Positions 12,921 to 23,339 of a stretch of 64,000 nt of DNA are shown in pieces (the stretch's first letter is position 1; every line of letters begins with the position of its first letter). Below the pieces are notes generated by a model, which was not told where the DNA came from, searched no databases, and saw only the letters and a program-made list of their open reading frames with translations. The stretch is from Dipteris shenzhenensis. Lineage: Eukaryota > Polypodiophyta > Polypodiopsida > Gleicheniales. Location of the stretch: assembly GCA_047967505.1 (NCBI GenBank), contig CM106540.1. One strand, given 5' to 3'. A program made the position numbers and the translations under genes.

Positions 12921-13300
12921 CTATGAATCCCCATCAGCAAATTCCACCACATATGCGTGGTTACCACTCACCACAAGTACCTTACGCCCCCCAATCGAAA
13001 GAAGCATCCACTGAGCTCTAGAGGGTAAGATGACCTCATGACCAACAACCAAAGGGAGAAAATAACTTGAAACGGAGATGCAAGTGCCTCCCCTTGTGCC
13101 CAAAGCAGGATCCCAATAAGTCCGTCCTGAAAGCGGCTTACCTGACTTTGCGCAATCTCTAGCATCCAGCTCATACTCTTGAATAAAAGAATGTCAATAG
13201 ATACACCAGTGTTACCTTGATGAAGTTGATTCTGAATCAGCTACCTACGGTGGCCATGAGGCACACCACCAAGGTCCTATATGTTCCAGCTAACAATCCT
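12921..13300 (-). pseudogene. LINE ORF2 fragment, APE-type endonuclease N-terminus
   Basis: The frame opens at about 13301 with MRIVSWNI then DLGG, the hallmark start of plant L1 endonucleases (MRIVSWNxRGLG), followed by HRR...IQNQL and DILLF. A frame shift leads to RGGTCISVSS and VLVVSGNHAYVVEF, matching the GGT and 'VYAP' region of EEP nucleases. Premature stops replace the codons after WNI and HRR. Only about 125 residues remain of a protein normally above 1200. Confidence 0.65.
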
Positions 13301-13591
13301 CATCGGCGTGAGGGAGTAGTGTGGAACACCTTACCCGACCTAGTGGCGGAAACAAATCCCTCAATGGGGAAAGACCTCCTACTATAATGGCAAGGGAGGG
13401 AACCCAATGGGGGACAATCCACAGGTGAGAGAACTAGTCCTCAGGAACCCACTGGTGAGAGAACTCGTCCACCTGAGGATGAGGCAACTCTGTCAAAAGG
13501 GATGCCAATCACTGCCTCGTCAAAGGTACAAGGCACGAAGTCCTCACGAAAATCTGAGAGATCAGTCAAGGCCGCGAAAAAATCCTATGGA

Positions 13592-14825
13592 TCAGGTCTG
13601 GCAAGGGGGTACATAAGATCCTAGAAGAAGAGGCTGGAGAGGAAAGAAGTGCCCCTTTCCCTCTATACACCAAGAAGGGAGACTCAAACGAGACGTGGGG
13701 CTGCTCGGAAGTGCTAGCCCCCTGTAGGGCTGCAGTGGCTGTTCCAATCGAAGCTGCCAATGGATAAGTGTCAAGGTAGCCTCCAAAGTGGTAGTCTCTA
13801 TAACTGTAGAAGAAGTAGCCCTGGAGGTGGCCTCAACATGAGATGTCTCAATGGAGGTATCCACCAAAAAAGGGATATCCATGGCCTCGAAAGGGGCACC
13901 ATCCGGAGAAGCGGCCGTTTGATCTGTAGATGGAGGCCGGACAGAGACCGGAACCCAAAGAGGGCCCAAAGGTGCCGTCGGAGGGGCAAGATGAGTGTCA
14001 CGTGTCGGAAGCGAAGTCTATGCCCTAGGAGCACTTTGTGGGGGACGAGGAGCTCTCCGTGGAGGACGAGGAGGAACTGTATCAGAAGGCCTTTTGGGCC
14101 TCTTCTTCTTTTTGGGGCAATCTTTGGCAAAATGTCTGAAGGTCCTATAGATCCTGGTCCGGTCTGCCTGCAATTTCGACTCTCTATCAAAAGAAGGAAC
14201 CATCCGGGCACTGAAGCATGATGTGATCATCAGAATAAGTTAGGATCTTCCACCACGACCCTAACTCTCAGCACCTCGTTTGACTTGATTTCCTCTGCCG
14301 TCGAGGAAGGGAATCCATCCAAGGGGGAGATCTCAGTAACAATGTCGAACACATCTCCAATGAAACCGAGGAGCAATGATAAACCTGAGGATGGAAATCG
14401 GATGAAGAGGATAGTGCCACCCATGTCCTCTTCTATTGGGTCAAAACCCAAAGTGAAAGGGCCCAAAAAGATCTTCCTGTAACCCAACTGCAAGGGGTTG
14501 GCTTTGAGCAGCTCACAACCTCTAGAGAATCAAAAACAACCTGGAAGAAACCACATCCCAACAAGCGAACCTCTTTAAGATGAGGGGAGAGGTTCACGGG
14601 TATAGCCGCAAGCATCCAATCTCTGGCCTGTAACCTGGAGGGGTGAGATCCAAAGATGCATGTGAAAAGTGAGGTAGAGCTCTCAAGCTCTACGTCCTGT
14701 TGAAGCTGTTGCAACTTGTCTTCTAGAAATTTGACGATTCTAGCGGCCGGTGGAGGCGGTTGAGGATTGATTGAACCGGGATCCAATTCTTCAATTGATG
14801 GTGAGAGAGCCGACTCAAAAACCAA
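13592..14825 (-). pseudogene. LINE ORF1-like gag with DUF4283-like domain and zinc knuckle
   Basis: Pieces in different frames read in order: VRLLGCGFFQVVFDSLE (about 14520-14575), LGFDPIEEDMGGTILFIRFP (about 14400-14455) and LRVRVVVEDP (about 14240-14275), which follow the plant DUF4283 pattern. Then comes RTFRHFAKDCPKKKK (about 14105-14150), a CCHC-like knuckle whose first cysteines are lost. The C-terminal part is proline-rich. At least two frameshifts are needed to join it. Confidence 0.55.
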
Positions 14826-14889
14826 TAAAATATGTCCACTAGTCTCCTTGCTGCGTGAGGCTAAAGGAAATTTTCAGAAAGATAATTTC

Positions 14890-15430
14890 TTTTTTTTTTG
14901 GGGGGTGGGGGGGCTGAAACAGCCCGGGGAGGGAGCGGGGGTCGGGCAGGAAGAAGGGGAGGAGGCGAAGAGGGCAGAGCTGGAGAGGGTGGAAGGGGAG
15001 GAGGACGTAGAAGCGGGAGGGGAAGGGGAGGCGGGAGTGGTAGGGCGGGGGGATAGAGGAGGCGGGGAGGGAGGTAGAGGCAGGGCAGGGGGGTAGGGGA
15101 GGTGGGATGGGCAGGTGGGGGGGTAGGGGGGGCGCGGAGGGAGGTAGGGGCAGGGCGGGGGGGTAGGGGAGGCAGGAGGGGTAGGGGGGGCGGGGGGGTA
15201 GGGGAGGCGGATGGGCAGGGCGGGGGGGTAGGGGAGGCGGGAGGGGCTGGGAGGGGGGAGGGAAGGAGAAGGGGCAGGGGAGGGGGCTGAGACGGGAGTG
15301 GAGAGGGAGGGGCTGAGAGGGGAGGGGGGCTGAGAGGGGCTGAGAGGGAGGAGGGGGCTGAGGGGGAGGGATGAACACTAAGGGGGGCAGCAGGGAGGAG
15401 CTAGGGGGAGGAGCAGCAGTTTTTTTTAAG
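14890..15430. repeat. G-rich low-complexity minisatellite
   Basis: Dominated on the plus strand by variants of gggggtaggggaggcggg and later gaggggctgagaggg. It lies at the 5' side of the LINE and may be its expanded leader. The long proline-rich reading frame on the opposite strand is a by-product of composition. Confidence 0.9.
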
Positions 15431-15439
15431 TGCTGGCAA

Positions 15440-16507
15440 TTACATCTACCATGTTGGACTAGAGGCTATCTTGGGGTAGGAACTCACAGAGCAGAAGGAT
15501 AATTCAAACTCTCTCCAATCACTTCCTCTGATGGTGCAAACCAACTCAAGATTGAGCAAACTGGAAGTACATAACACAGAATAAGGGTAAAATACTCAAT
15601 AAATTCCTCCAAGGAAAGACTTGCCAAAGAAAAGTCTACAAACATCCAGCATAAGAGGCTGGGCATAGTAGTACAGCCAAAATAGGCTTAACTGGCTGAG
15701 ATCTATAAGCTGTAAGGGCTGCCTCCTCAGTCCTCCTGCCTGGGAGGGACAAAACACTCCTAGCCAGGCCAGCCTGGACTGACCAGTGGCGGCGACTCAG
15801 CTCTAGGGCTAGGTCGACCACGAGCCAATCAGATCTGCCAACCTGGTCTATACAATCCTGCCTTACTGACACCCCCCGCACAGACCTGCGACTTAGCCAG
15901 GGGGTTCTGCAATATACGCCATCTGCAGACCCAAAATAGGATGCCGAATGGCAACATCTGTACTAATGCCTAGGCCACTGTGGATATAGCAGAAGTCTCT
16001 ATGGGTGTGGCATGTCTTATTTTCTTCTAGTTTACATATTACAGCATGAGGTAGCATGAGACACACTTTCTGGTTGTTCATGGACATTGCTCAGGGCAGA
16101 GACAGATCTTATTTTCTGCCCATCAATATATCTTTTGTAATTTTATGGCGCGTTGGATAGAGTTTGTTTTGTACCTCCACATAAAGTATTTTGCTTGGGT
16201 TTGGAAGTGGACTCTTCTTCATATTTCTGAGAACTATACATTGGAAGGCAAGAGGTAAAAACCCTCCAGACTGATGGAAAATCTAGAAACGACGATGACT
16301 CCAGATAATTTTTCTGAAACCCTACTTCTAAGAATAATTTAAAATCATTTACCCATGAACTACACGCTTAGCTGGAACCTATTTCACTCAATTAGGACTT
16401 ACACTGAAAACACTTACTCCAACTAAATCTTTCAAATCAACACGCTACTTGAAATACTGTAGATTAACTTCCATGAATTTCTGCATACTGGCGCTACTAG
16501 AAAATAC
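15440..16507. other. Intronic stretch, no recognised feature
   Basis: The last part of the 9.2-kb intron of the M1AP-like gene. A few open frames exist but show no family signal. The splice donor following the upstream exon is at 16507-16506 (minus strand). Confidence 0.45.
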
Positions 16508-19500
16508 CTGGCATGGTTTTATAGTATCTTCTATTTGTATCAGCATGGGAAGGAAAGAGCAGAAGATCTTTTTTCTATCCTTATAAAGTGTCTCTCGAAA
16601 AAGGAGAGTGACTTCAAGGGAGCCTTCAACATCAACAACCATATCCTGAATCCAATGCTTTTCAAGGCAAGCAAATTGCCATGGATCTATTTCAATATGC
16701 CAAACACAAATTATGTCATTGTATGACCACATAATATATATTTCATTGGTATGCTAATTTATAGTTGAAGATTGATACGAAGGGAGAACATAGAAATATA
16801 CCAAGACATTGGTTTTATAAATAAGGAATCCAATTAAAAATTTCTCTGAGAAACATCCAAAAACCTCTATTTTATGAGAAATGGAATCCTATCATGATCA
16901 GCATCCTTGAATGCACCGTAAATATATGTACAAGAAGACAAAATTTTGGAGCAGCAATAGTTTCAGAAAAATGACAAAGGACTAAGGAATAGGGTTACCC
17001 CATGCTACTTGTTGGAAAGTGCAATTTTCAAACTCGCCAATATTGATGGCAAGTTCAGGAAGTCCATGTGATCTATTTTGCAGAGAGCTTTGGTCACCGT
17101 CCAGATGTGAGATTTCAATAAATTCAATGGAAATGCAATGTTCCGCTGCTTCCTGCCAGATTGATTGATCAACATTTGGTTCTGTGGGATTTTGCAGGAT
17201 TGTTCTTTAGGCGTTCATTAAACAGTCAACTACAACAAAATGGAGCAAAACTTACTAGCAATATGTGTCTGAATGACCCAGTGTTCTCCTTGTAGTGCCC
17301 ACTAATCATAATCACCTTTTTACATCCATGCCTAGGATCCCATGAAAATGTTCCATCTTGAAGTATGGCTTCAAGGCTTGACACTGGGAATCATATTTGA
17401 TTGGTTCCATGGTATCAGTGTAAAGCAATTCAACATCATGGATATGGGTCTTTTTTCACCAAGGCAAATCAGTCACCTCTTTTGTTGTGCAAAAAGAATA
17501 ATAAAAAAGACCACCTCATGATAGCTGAACAATCATCCTAATACAGCAACTTCTAAACAAGTTTATTACAAAAACTGTCAAGTCATTGACATGATAAATG
17601 AAGAAAGTTGATTGTGTTTTTATGCAGTTTATTTTTCCCATCACAGGTCATGATCCTTGGTAGGAGCCAGCGTTTCTCAAAATCAGAGGAAGCCTTTGAA
17701 ACTCCTTTGGCCAGCACAATAGATGGCCTCTTGGAGTGACCTCATAGGTTTAATGTGGGAGACCTGGCAAAATGGAGAGGAGGTACCAGGGGTGTCCTTC
17801 CTAGCATCGACATGTTAGATTATTGTCTAACACTGGCTAGCTCGGACAGCTTTGAAGGAGGCTGCCCTAGCATCGCATTTGGATCTAGAGAGGCTTGTCC
17901 AAATAGCAGATGGAAGAGATAAAGACACCATTATACAAATTTGTGATCCCTCTGAGGGATGGCTCGCCTAGGCAATCTGAAATCTAGTCTGTTGTGTGCT
18001 AGGAGCATGCACTCTGCTACTGTTAGGAGCTTCGAGAGCAGATATGTATTTAAGGCAAGAGAAGAAGCCCAATAACGGAAATAATGAAATTGCATTGCCA
18101 ATTCTAGTTAACTTTTGAGACAAGACCAGTAGGTTCTCCTTGACGAGCAAGGACTCGGCACCACATGCAACTCTGTCGAATTTCTCGTTTCATGATCAGC
18201 AGATCCAGCAAAAGAGGACAGGGAGCATGCATTCTTACCTTGAGAGGAAGATCACATATAGTCAGACTCTGGATGAAAGCAAAATTTACAAAATGACATA
18301 ACCTTAAGCCAGAGCAATGCAATGAATGGAAAGCAATACAATTGGACGATAACATGCATTCAGCAACAGGACATGAAGGAAACGAAAACCTCAGGATAGA
18401 TACAAAACACGGCCTTTGGTGTGTCCTTCCAATGTAATTTCATGTACATCTATTTAGTGGCAATATGGGTGGATCACCTTTGGGTCTGTGACAATATGCC
18501 ACGGGTTCTAGGTTTATGTAGTCCAGGTGTTCAGGCACAAAGTTAGACCATAGGAATCCATTAACTAACCAAACATAGGCTGAGCAAGTGCTTGACATGC
18601 TGAAAAGATTACTTGCTGGATAACCTATAATGGTACTAGGGCTGCTCAACTATCTATGTAAAGGCTTGTACATTTCATACTTGAAATTTCCGTCTACATA
18701 TTACATAGTTGGCCAGAGCAAAGGAAGGGAAAAACCGCATTAAGACCCCCCACGTCTGGAAGTTTTTAGTGTCAATACCGTTCTTTCTATCCGTGGAAGC
18801 GAGGTGGAAGCCAACCCAACAAGACTCTAACTTGCCGAAGCTAAATGTGTCGACACAGCGAAAGGAAAAACATGCATTGATCTTGAAGACTGCTTCGCAT
18901 TGAGGCAAAATACTCATGCGTAATTAGCTAGAGCAAGTTTCTTGCCTTGTCCGTGACTGGCTGCTCGTCCTGGCAAATTATCTGCTGAAGACAGGGTTAA
19001 GCTATTAACAGCGTGGTGTATTTCTCTGAGACTGATCAATTCCGTTGGTTTATGGATGACGTGCAGCTGCGACATAACAAACATGACGTGAACAAGTTGT
19101 GCCATATTGAAGAGATATTTTTGGAAATTTTCACTCTCAAGCGGTCCAGAATATCAATGCTTCTTGAAGCAATTCTGTGAACGATACTTTCAAGTACTGG
19201 TGAAGAGGATGATAGAAGTGCAGTAGGTACGTCTTCCTCATTAAGACGAAATCCTCGGCTTTCGTTTGAAGCTATTTCTACCATTACATTTTGTAAAACA
19301 AGGAAAGCTCTTCTTTCTTTCTTTTTTAACGCGCAAAGCTTTTGGCGCGGGAGGGGGGAGCCGAAACTTACCTCATAATTCCCTGTGACAGAGTTCCTGT
19401 CGATACAACAAATGCCAACGTTGATTGAACGGCCGAAGGACGAGGGAGTACGATTGAATTTTCTGGTCGCACACAAATTCACTACATGCAGCAAAGACTA

Positions 19501-19771
19501 CAAAGAAGAAATGGCAAAAAAAAAAAGGACAACAAGAAGCTTACATAAGTAAAGTAGAATTGTACCTCTAAACAATACATGCAGCAAGCACTAGGGTAAC
19601 CAAAAGACGTACCCGTTTGATGTCGTTGAGCAATAATGGCTGGAAAGACGGCAGATCGAGGACGAAGCAGAGTAATCCCATGGACGTACACTGCAACTTT
19701 CCAAAGGCACAAGCTGGTTTGGATAAAAGTTTTGCTTATCCCTCTCTTTGATGACAGCAATGGAGATCGCT
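16508..19771 (-). CDS. M1AP: M1AP-like meiosis protein, upstream exons
   Basis: Exons that join in phase: 19771(?)-19613, 19481-19372, 19236-19135 (weaker), then a gap, 17301-17256 (weaker), 17181-17009 and 16657-16508. The last ends in a Cys-Gln codon pair in phase 0 and connects directly to the exon starting at 7315, giving a CxxCxC cluster. Similarities to human M1AP by eye: AVYVHGITLL then NLC (human LLIVHIALP, TNLC); HCISIEFIEISHLDGD (human RVRRFQVVEV); and WIQDMVVDVEGSLEVTLLFRETL with KDRKKI (human TIDNDIVSMEIFFKAWL, DQEQI). At least one exon matching the ALTYTSLEITILTS region is not found. The 5'-most piece has no in-frame ATG: it follows a possible acceptor TTCTAG at 19772-19777, so a first exon should lie further to the right. 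The N-terminal region is expected to be a vWA-like alpha/beta fold. Confidence 0.55.
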
Positions 19772-19777
19772 AGAAGC

Positions 19778-20690
19778 GCAGGCCAGCTGAAATGGAGTGT
19801 TCACAAGGTGGCCGCGATCAACTTCTTGGAGAAATGCGTGAATGCATGGAAGACAATTCAAAGATCCCGATGGCAGCCTTGACAATGCAAGCAGCCGATC
19901 ACGATCTGTACCTGACATCGCGTGGCATTCGAGCACACAAAATCGCTGGCCATCTCCCATTTCTGCGCCAAAGCGTTCATCCATCCATAGAAAACTGCGC
20001 GAGAAGTTGCAATATGTTTGAGCGGCTTCCTGCACAGTACACAGATCACAGAGGGAAGAGCGGAATGTAGCGTCCACTGTGTAATACACCTCAGAAAAGC
20101 GGGCGACGATTCAATGATCACTGAGCGGAAATTTGCAGCAGCAATATCGCAAATCCTGCATAATGCTGGTCGGAGAAGATCAAGATGATGCCACTGGAAA
20201 TTTGCAGCAATGCAAATCCTGCAGCAGCTGCAAATTTGCTGGCCGGAGAAAGAAGAAGATGATGCCACTGGTTTTTTTTTGCACCTCAAAGAAGAGACAA
20301 GGGAAACCATTAGCAGGCATCTATCCCTACTACCATTAGCTCCTCTTTACTACCATTATATCTATCCCTACTACCATTAGCTCCTCTTAGGACTCTTTCT
20401 TTCTACCACTTAGTTTTTGCCCAAGAAGGCTTGACATTACAGCCCAAAAAGCCGTACCATCCATACTTTTGTCAACATTAGCGTCGATTTTAACGCCAAT
20501 ATTAGCATTATCTATTGTAGTTAGCGTCAATATTTCAGCTGAAAAAGGATCTAGAAAAAACACAGAGCATCGATAGTCATCCTTGCTAAACCTTTCAAAA
20601 TTCAAATCAAATTGCAAAGCGTCCAAAACAGCATCGATAGTCATCCTTGCTAAACCTTTCAAAATTCAAATCAAATTGCAATGTTTTCAC
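19778..20690. other. Region upstream of the M1AP-like gene
   Basis: Probably the 5' region of the minus-strand gene. It contains an imperfect ~75-bp repeat around gaaatttgcagca...gatgatgccactgg (about 20128-20185 and 20195-20270) and reiterations of ctactaccattagctcctctt at 20328-20395. No promoter motif could be assigned. Confidence 0.4.
20565..20683. repeat. 61-bp direct duplication
   Basis: The block starting catcgatagtcatccttgct and ending aaatcaaattgcaa occurs at about 20569-20619 and again at 20630-20681. Confidence 0.85.
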
Positions 20691-20696
20691 ATTCTA

Positions 20697-21245
20697 TAAG
20701 CGTGTTTGTATTGTGGAACGTGTCTATAGGCGTGCCTAAAACATAGTGTAGATGCGCTTACAGGCGCGCGGACTGCAGACTGGTTTTTAAACCTACTTTT
20801 AGCTCATTTCCTACTTTTAGTGCCGCGCTTACTTTCCTTTCAATACACAGGTCTCCAGACACCCACACTCATCTCCAGGCATACACACTCATCCCCAAGC
20901 ATACAAGAGAAGAGGGTGAACAAGGAAGCCACCAAAGAAGAAGGAGAGGAAGCTTTGAAGAAAGACAAGAAGCTTCCATACCTCTATCCAAGGTAAGTCT
21001 CTTGATGGTTCGTCTTCTCTGGAAGTTGTTCTCTTTGGATTCGTGCTTTATCGTATGCAAGGAAACGATGTTTTTGGTACTGTTGTTCTTTTTGGGGTTG
21101 GGCGCATGTCCTTTTCACCTTTTTGTCGAAAAGCGCCTGTCGGAGTGCATCTATAAACGCGTCAAACTTTATGGAAAATACGGTAGCCGCGTTTATAGAC
21201 GCGTTGTTTGCCACGTCTATAGACGTGCTCTGACAGACGCTCCGT
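20697..21245. repeat. Family-B-type subterminal palindromes (GCGTCTATAGACGC variants)
   Basis: Degenerate copies of gcgtctatagacgc and gcgtttatagacgc occur at about 20700-20775 and 21150-21230. The same motif surrounds the family B CACTA element at 28.3-31.1 kb. This marks the left side of a CACTA-derived element ending at 25065; no CACTA terminus was found to its left. Confidence 0.6.
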
Positions 21246-21412
21246 TTGTTTCCCCTTCCCCTTCCCCTTCCCCTTTCCCCTTCCCCTTCCCCTTCCCTTT
21301 TCCCTTCCCCCTCTCCTTTCCCCTTGCCCTTCCCCCTTCTCCTTCTCTTCTCCCTCCTCCTTCCATTCTCCTATCCTCCCTTCTCTTTCCTTTCTCCTTT
21401 CCCTTGCATGCA
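21246..21412. repeat. Pyrimidine-rich (CCTTCC)n tract
   Basis: Plus strand consists almost wholly of ccccttcccctt units. It lies just downstream of the TNPA-like remnant, probably in its 3' region or an intron. Confidence 0.9.
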
Positions 21413-21428
21413 TGTTCAAGTCAAATTT

Positions 21429-22366
21429 TCAATGCCATGAGCATTCGTGAGGAAATAAGGGATTGCATGAATGATGAAAATAAGTGATTGCATGAGGGAA
21501 ATTGGACTGCAGTATGAGGGCGAGATAAAGAAAGAGGGCATCATTGAGGGGATTGGGATACCTAGAGCGTGCAACATTGATGGTCTCATCTGCCAACCTT
21601 TTTGGATGCTCTTTGTATGGAATAAAGCAATCTCTGTAGTTGTTAGCAACTACAAAGCGCATGGAGGCCATGATGTCCTTCCCTCATGCATCCATCAAGA
21701 TGCCTCCGCTTTGAGTGATGTCATAGGAGATCGTACCATCACCCTCTGGCACGTCTGCATCATCTGAATCCTCCCCGCCCCCACCATTACCCCCCCCAAA
21801 GCACTGTGCCATGCACTCCCCAAAGCTCTCCCTACTACTACGTCTGCTGCCCTGTCGTGAGACGAGCTAGTACATTGGGCACTTGTCTCTGGAGAAGGAA
21901 CTCCCGACCGCACGAGAGTATGCTGGAGGCTCTGCGAGGCAAAAGGGCCTCTTGACCATAGGGGAGAAAGGACTCCAGACCGCCATAGGGGAGAAGGGAG
22001 TGCTGATGATTGGGGAGAAGGGACTCTAGACCATAGGGGAGAAGGGACTCTTGATGATCGAGGAGAAGGTTGGTGACTCTATCGCCTGCTGGGCTGTCTC
22101 GACTCCACATGAGTAATTTCAGCTGGTGTGGGTATGGGGTGGTTTGAAGTCTGTACTGCCGACTCCTGGGGGGCGTTTGGAGTACTCGTCATGAATGTGT
22201 ATAAATCTTGAGGAGTCGGAGGGTGCCCCAAAATGTTATATAACTCCCGTAATATGGCATCCCGAAGATCAGGCAAGGCTCCTGAAGAGCTTCTTGGCCA
22301 CATGATGAACTGCAGAAAAGAAGAGAAGAAGATTTTCATCATGCATGCCCTCTTTCCATCATGCAT
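21429..22366 (-). pseudogene. TNPA-like (Ptta/En/Spm type) CACTA protein remnant, family B type
   Basis: The N-terminal frame at 22366-22079 contains WPRSSSGALPDLRDAILREL then YNILGHPPTP, matching the copy at 29766-30287 (WPGSSLGSLHLRE, YNLLGHPSS). A second piece, 21671-21540, has VVANNYRDCFIPYKEHPKRL and RSRYPNP, the conserved block of this family. Between them (21930-22075) is a coding minisatellite giving repeats of SLLPYGLES. The 3' part, including the HFGAGG block, is missing. Frames are shifted. Confidence 0.65.
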
Positions 22367-22500
22367 GCAATCCCGTGATTTCCATCATGCATGCCCTCTT
22401 TCTTTATCCCGCCCTCATGCTACTTTCTTACCTAGAATAGTCTCGCTCGATGTTTTGTGGACTGGCCCTAAAAAAGAGGTGAGTCTTATTTCTTTCACCA

Positions 22501-23116
22501 AATCTCACTTTTTGTTCTTAACCTCTAAAAATCAAGCATGAAAACTAGCACATAGCCTTAGGAATACAAGGAGAAACATGCTTCAACACTTACAAAATGA
22601 AATCTCACAAAAAATGAACCTACATTGCTTAAAGAGACTCACCTTCTTGAAAAACTTCTTTTCACACAAGCAAAGAGGGAGAAGGGTGGAGAGGGAGCAC
22701 AAGTGTTAGGAGAGGGGCTGGGTAGGGGTGAGGATTGGAGAATAGAGAGGAGGAAAGCGAGGTTGTCGAATATAAGGTGGGAGGAGAGATTTTTGCTTTT
22801 CTTGCAATAATCTCATTTTTTGTCCTTAACCTCTAAAAATCAAGCATGAAAACTAGCACATAGCCTTAGTAATACAAGGAGAAACATGCTTCAACACTCA
22901 CAAAACAAAATCTCACAAAAAATGAACCTACATTGCTTAAAGAGACTCACCTAATTGAAAAACTTCTTTTCACATAAGCAAAGAGGGAGAAGGGTAGAGA
23001 GGGAGCACAAGTGTTAGGAGAGGGGCTGGGTAGGGGTGAGGAGTGAAGAATAGAGAGGAGGAAAGCGAGGTCGTCGAATATAAGGTGGGAGGAGAGATTT
23101 TCGCTTTTCTCGCAAT
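22501..23116. repeat. 308-bp tandem duplication in the CACTA inter-gene region
   Basis: Copy 1 (22501-22808) and copy 2 (22809-23116) share nearly all bases, for example acctctaaaaatcaagcatg at 22521 and 22829, and end in cgcaata or tgcaata. The region separates the TNPA-like and TNP2-like genes, so the duplication is in the presumed divergent promoter. Confidence 0.9.
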
Positions 23117-23159
23117 AGAGATGTCAAAGATAGCGTCGCGCGGGGTTTCGAGTTTAAGC

Positions 23160-23300
23160 CCCTAGCATCGCTATATAGCGACGCTGGTCAGTCGCTATAT
23201 AGCGACGAAATAATGCAAAGTGTCGCTATATAGCGATGAAACAGGACAAAGCATCGCTATATAGCGATGGAATAGGGCGAAGCGTCGCTATATAGCAATG
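23160..23300. promoter_or_regulatory. Palindrome cluster before TNP2 (family A motif)
   Basis: Four to five copies of TCGCTATATAGCGA or one-base variants lie at 23165-23295, immediately upstream of the TNP2-like exon at 23340. The same motif fills the ends of family A elements, so it is a candidate binding site of the element's TNPA-like protein. That role is inferred from En/Spm biology. Confidence 0.7.
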
Positions 23301-23339
23301 GTTCAAGGCACTTATTGTTAAAAGAGAGAAAACAAGCTC

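Larger units (their letters stand above)
12901..15430 (-). mobile_element. 3'-truncated L1-type LINE
   Basis: Read on the minus strand, a G/C-biased leader (15430-14890) is followed by an ORF1-like frame with a DUF4283-like domain and a CCHC-like knuckle (14825-13592), then the start of ORF2 with an endonuclease (13300-12921). Reverse transcriptase and a poly(A) tail are missing, because the element breaks at about 12900. Confidence 0.65.

Noticed and set aside
14839-15378. Proline-rich 179-codon ORF on the minus strand
   Set aside because: It is the complement of a G-rich minisatellite. Composition alone explains the open frame.
19758-19760. Start codon of the M1AP-like gene
   Set aside because: The triplet is TTG on the minus strand, and no in-frame ATG follows an upstream stop. 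A first exon further right is more likely.
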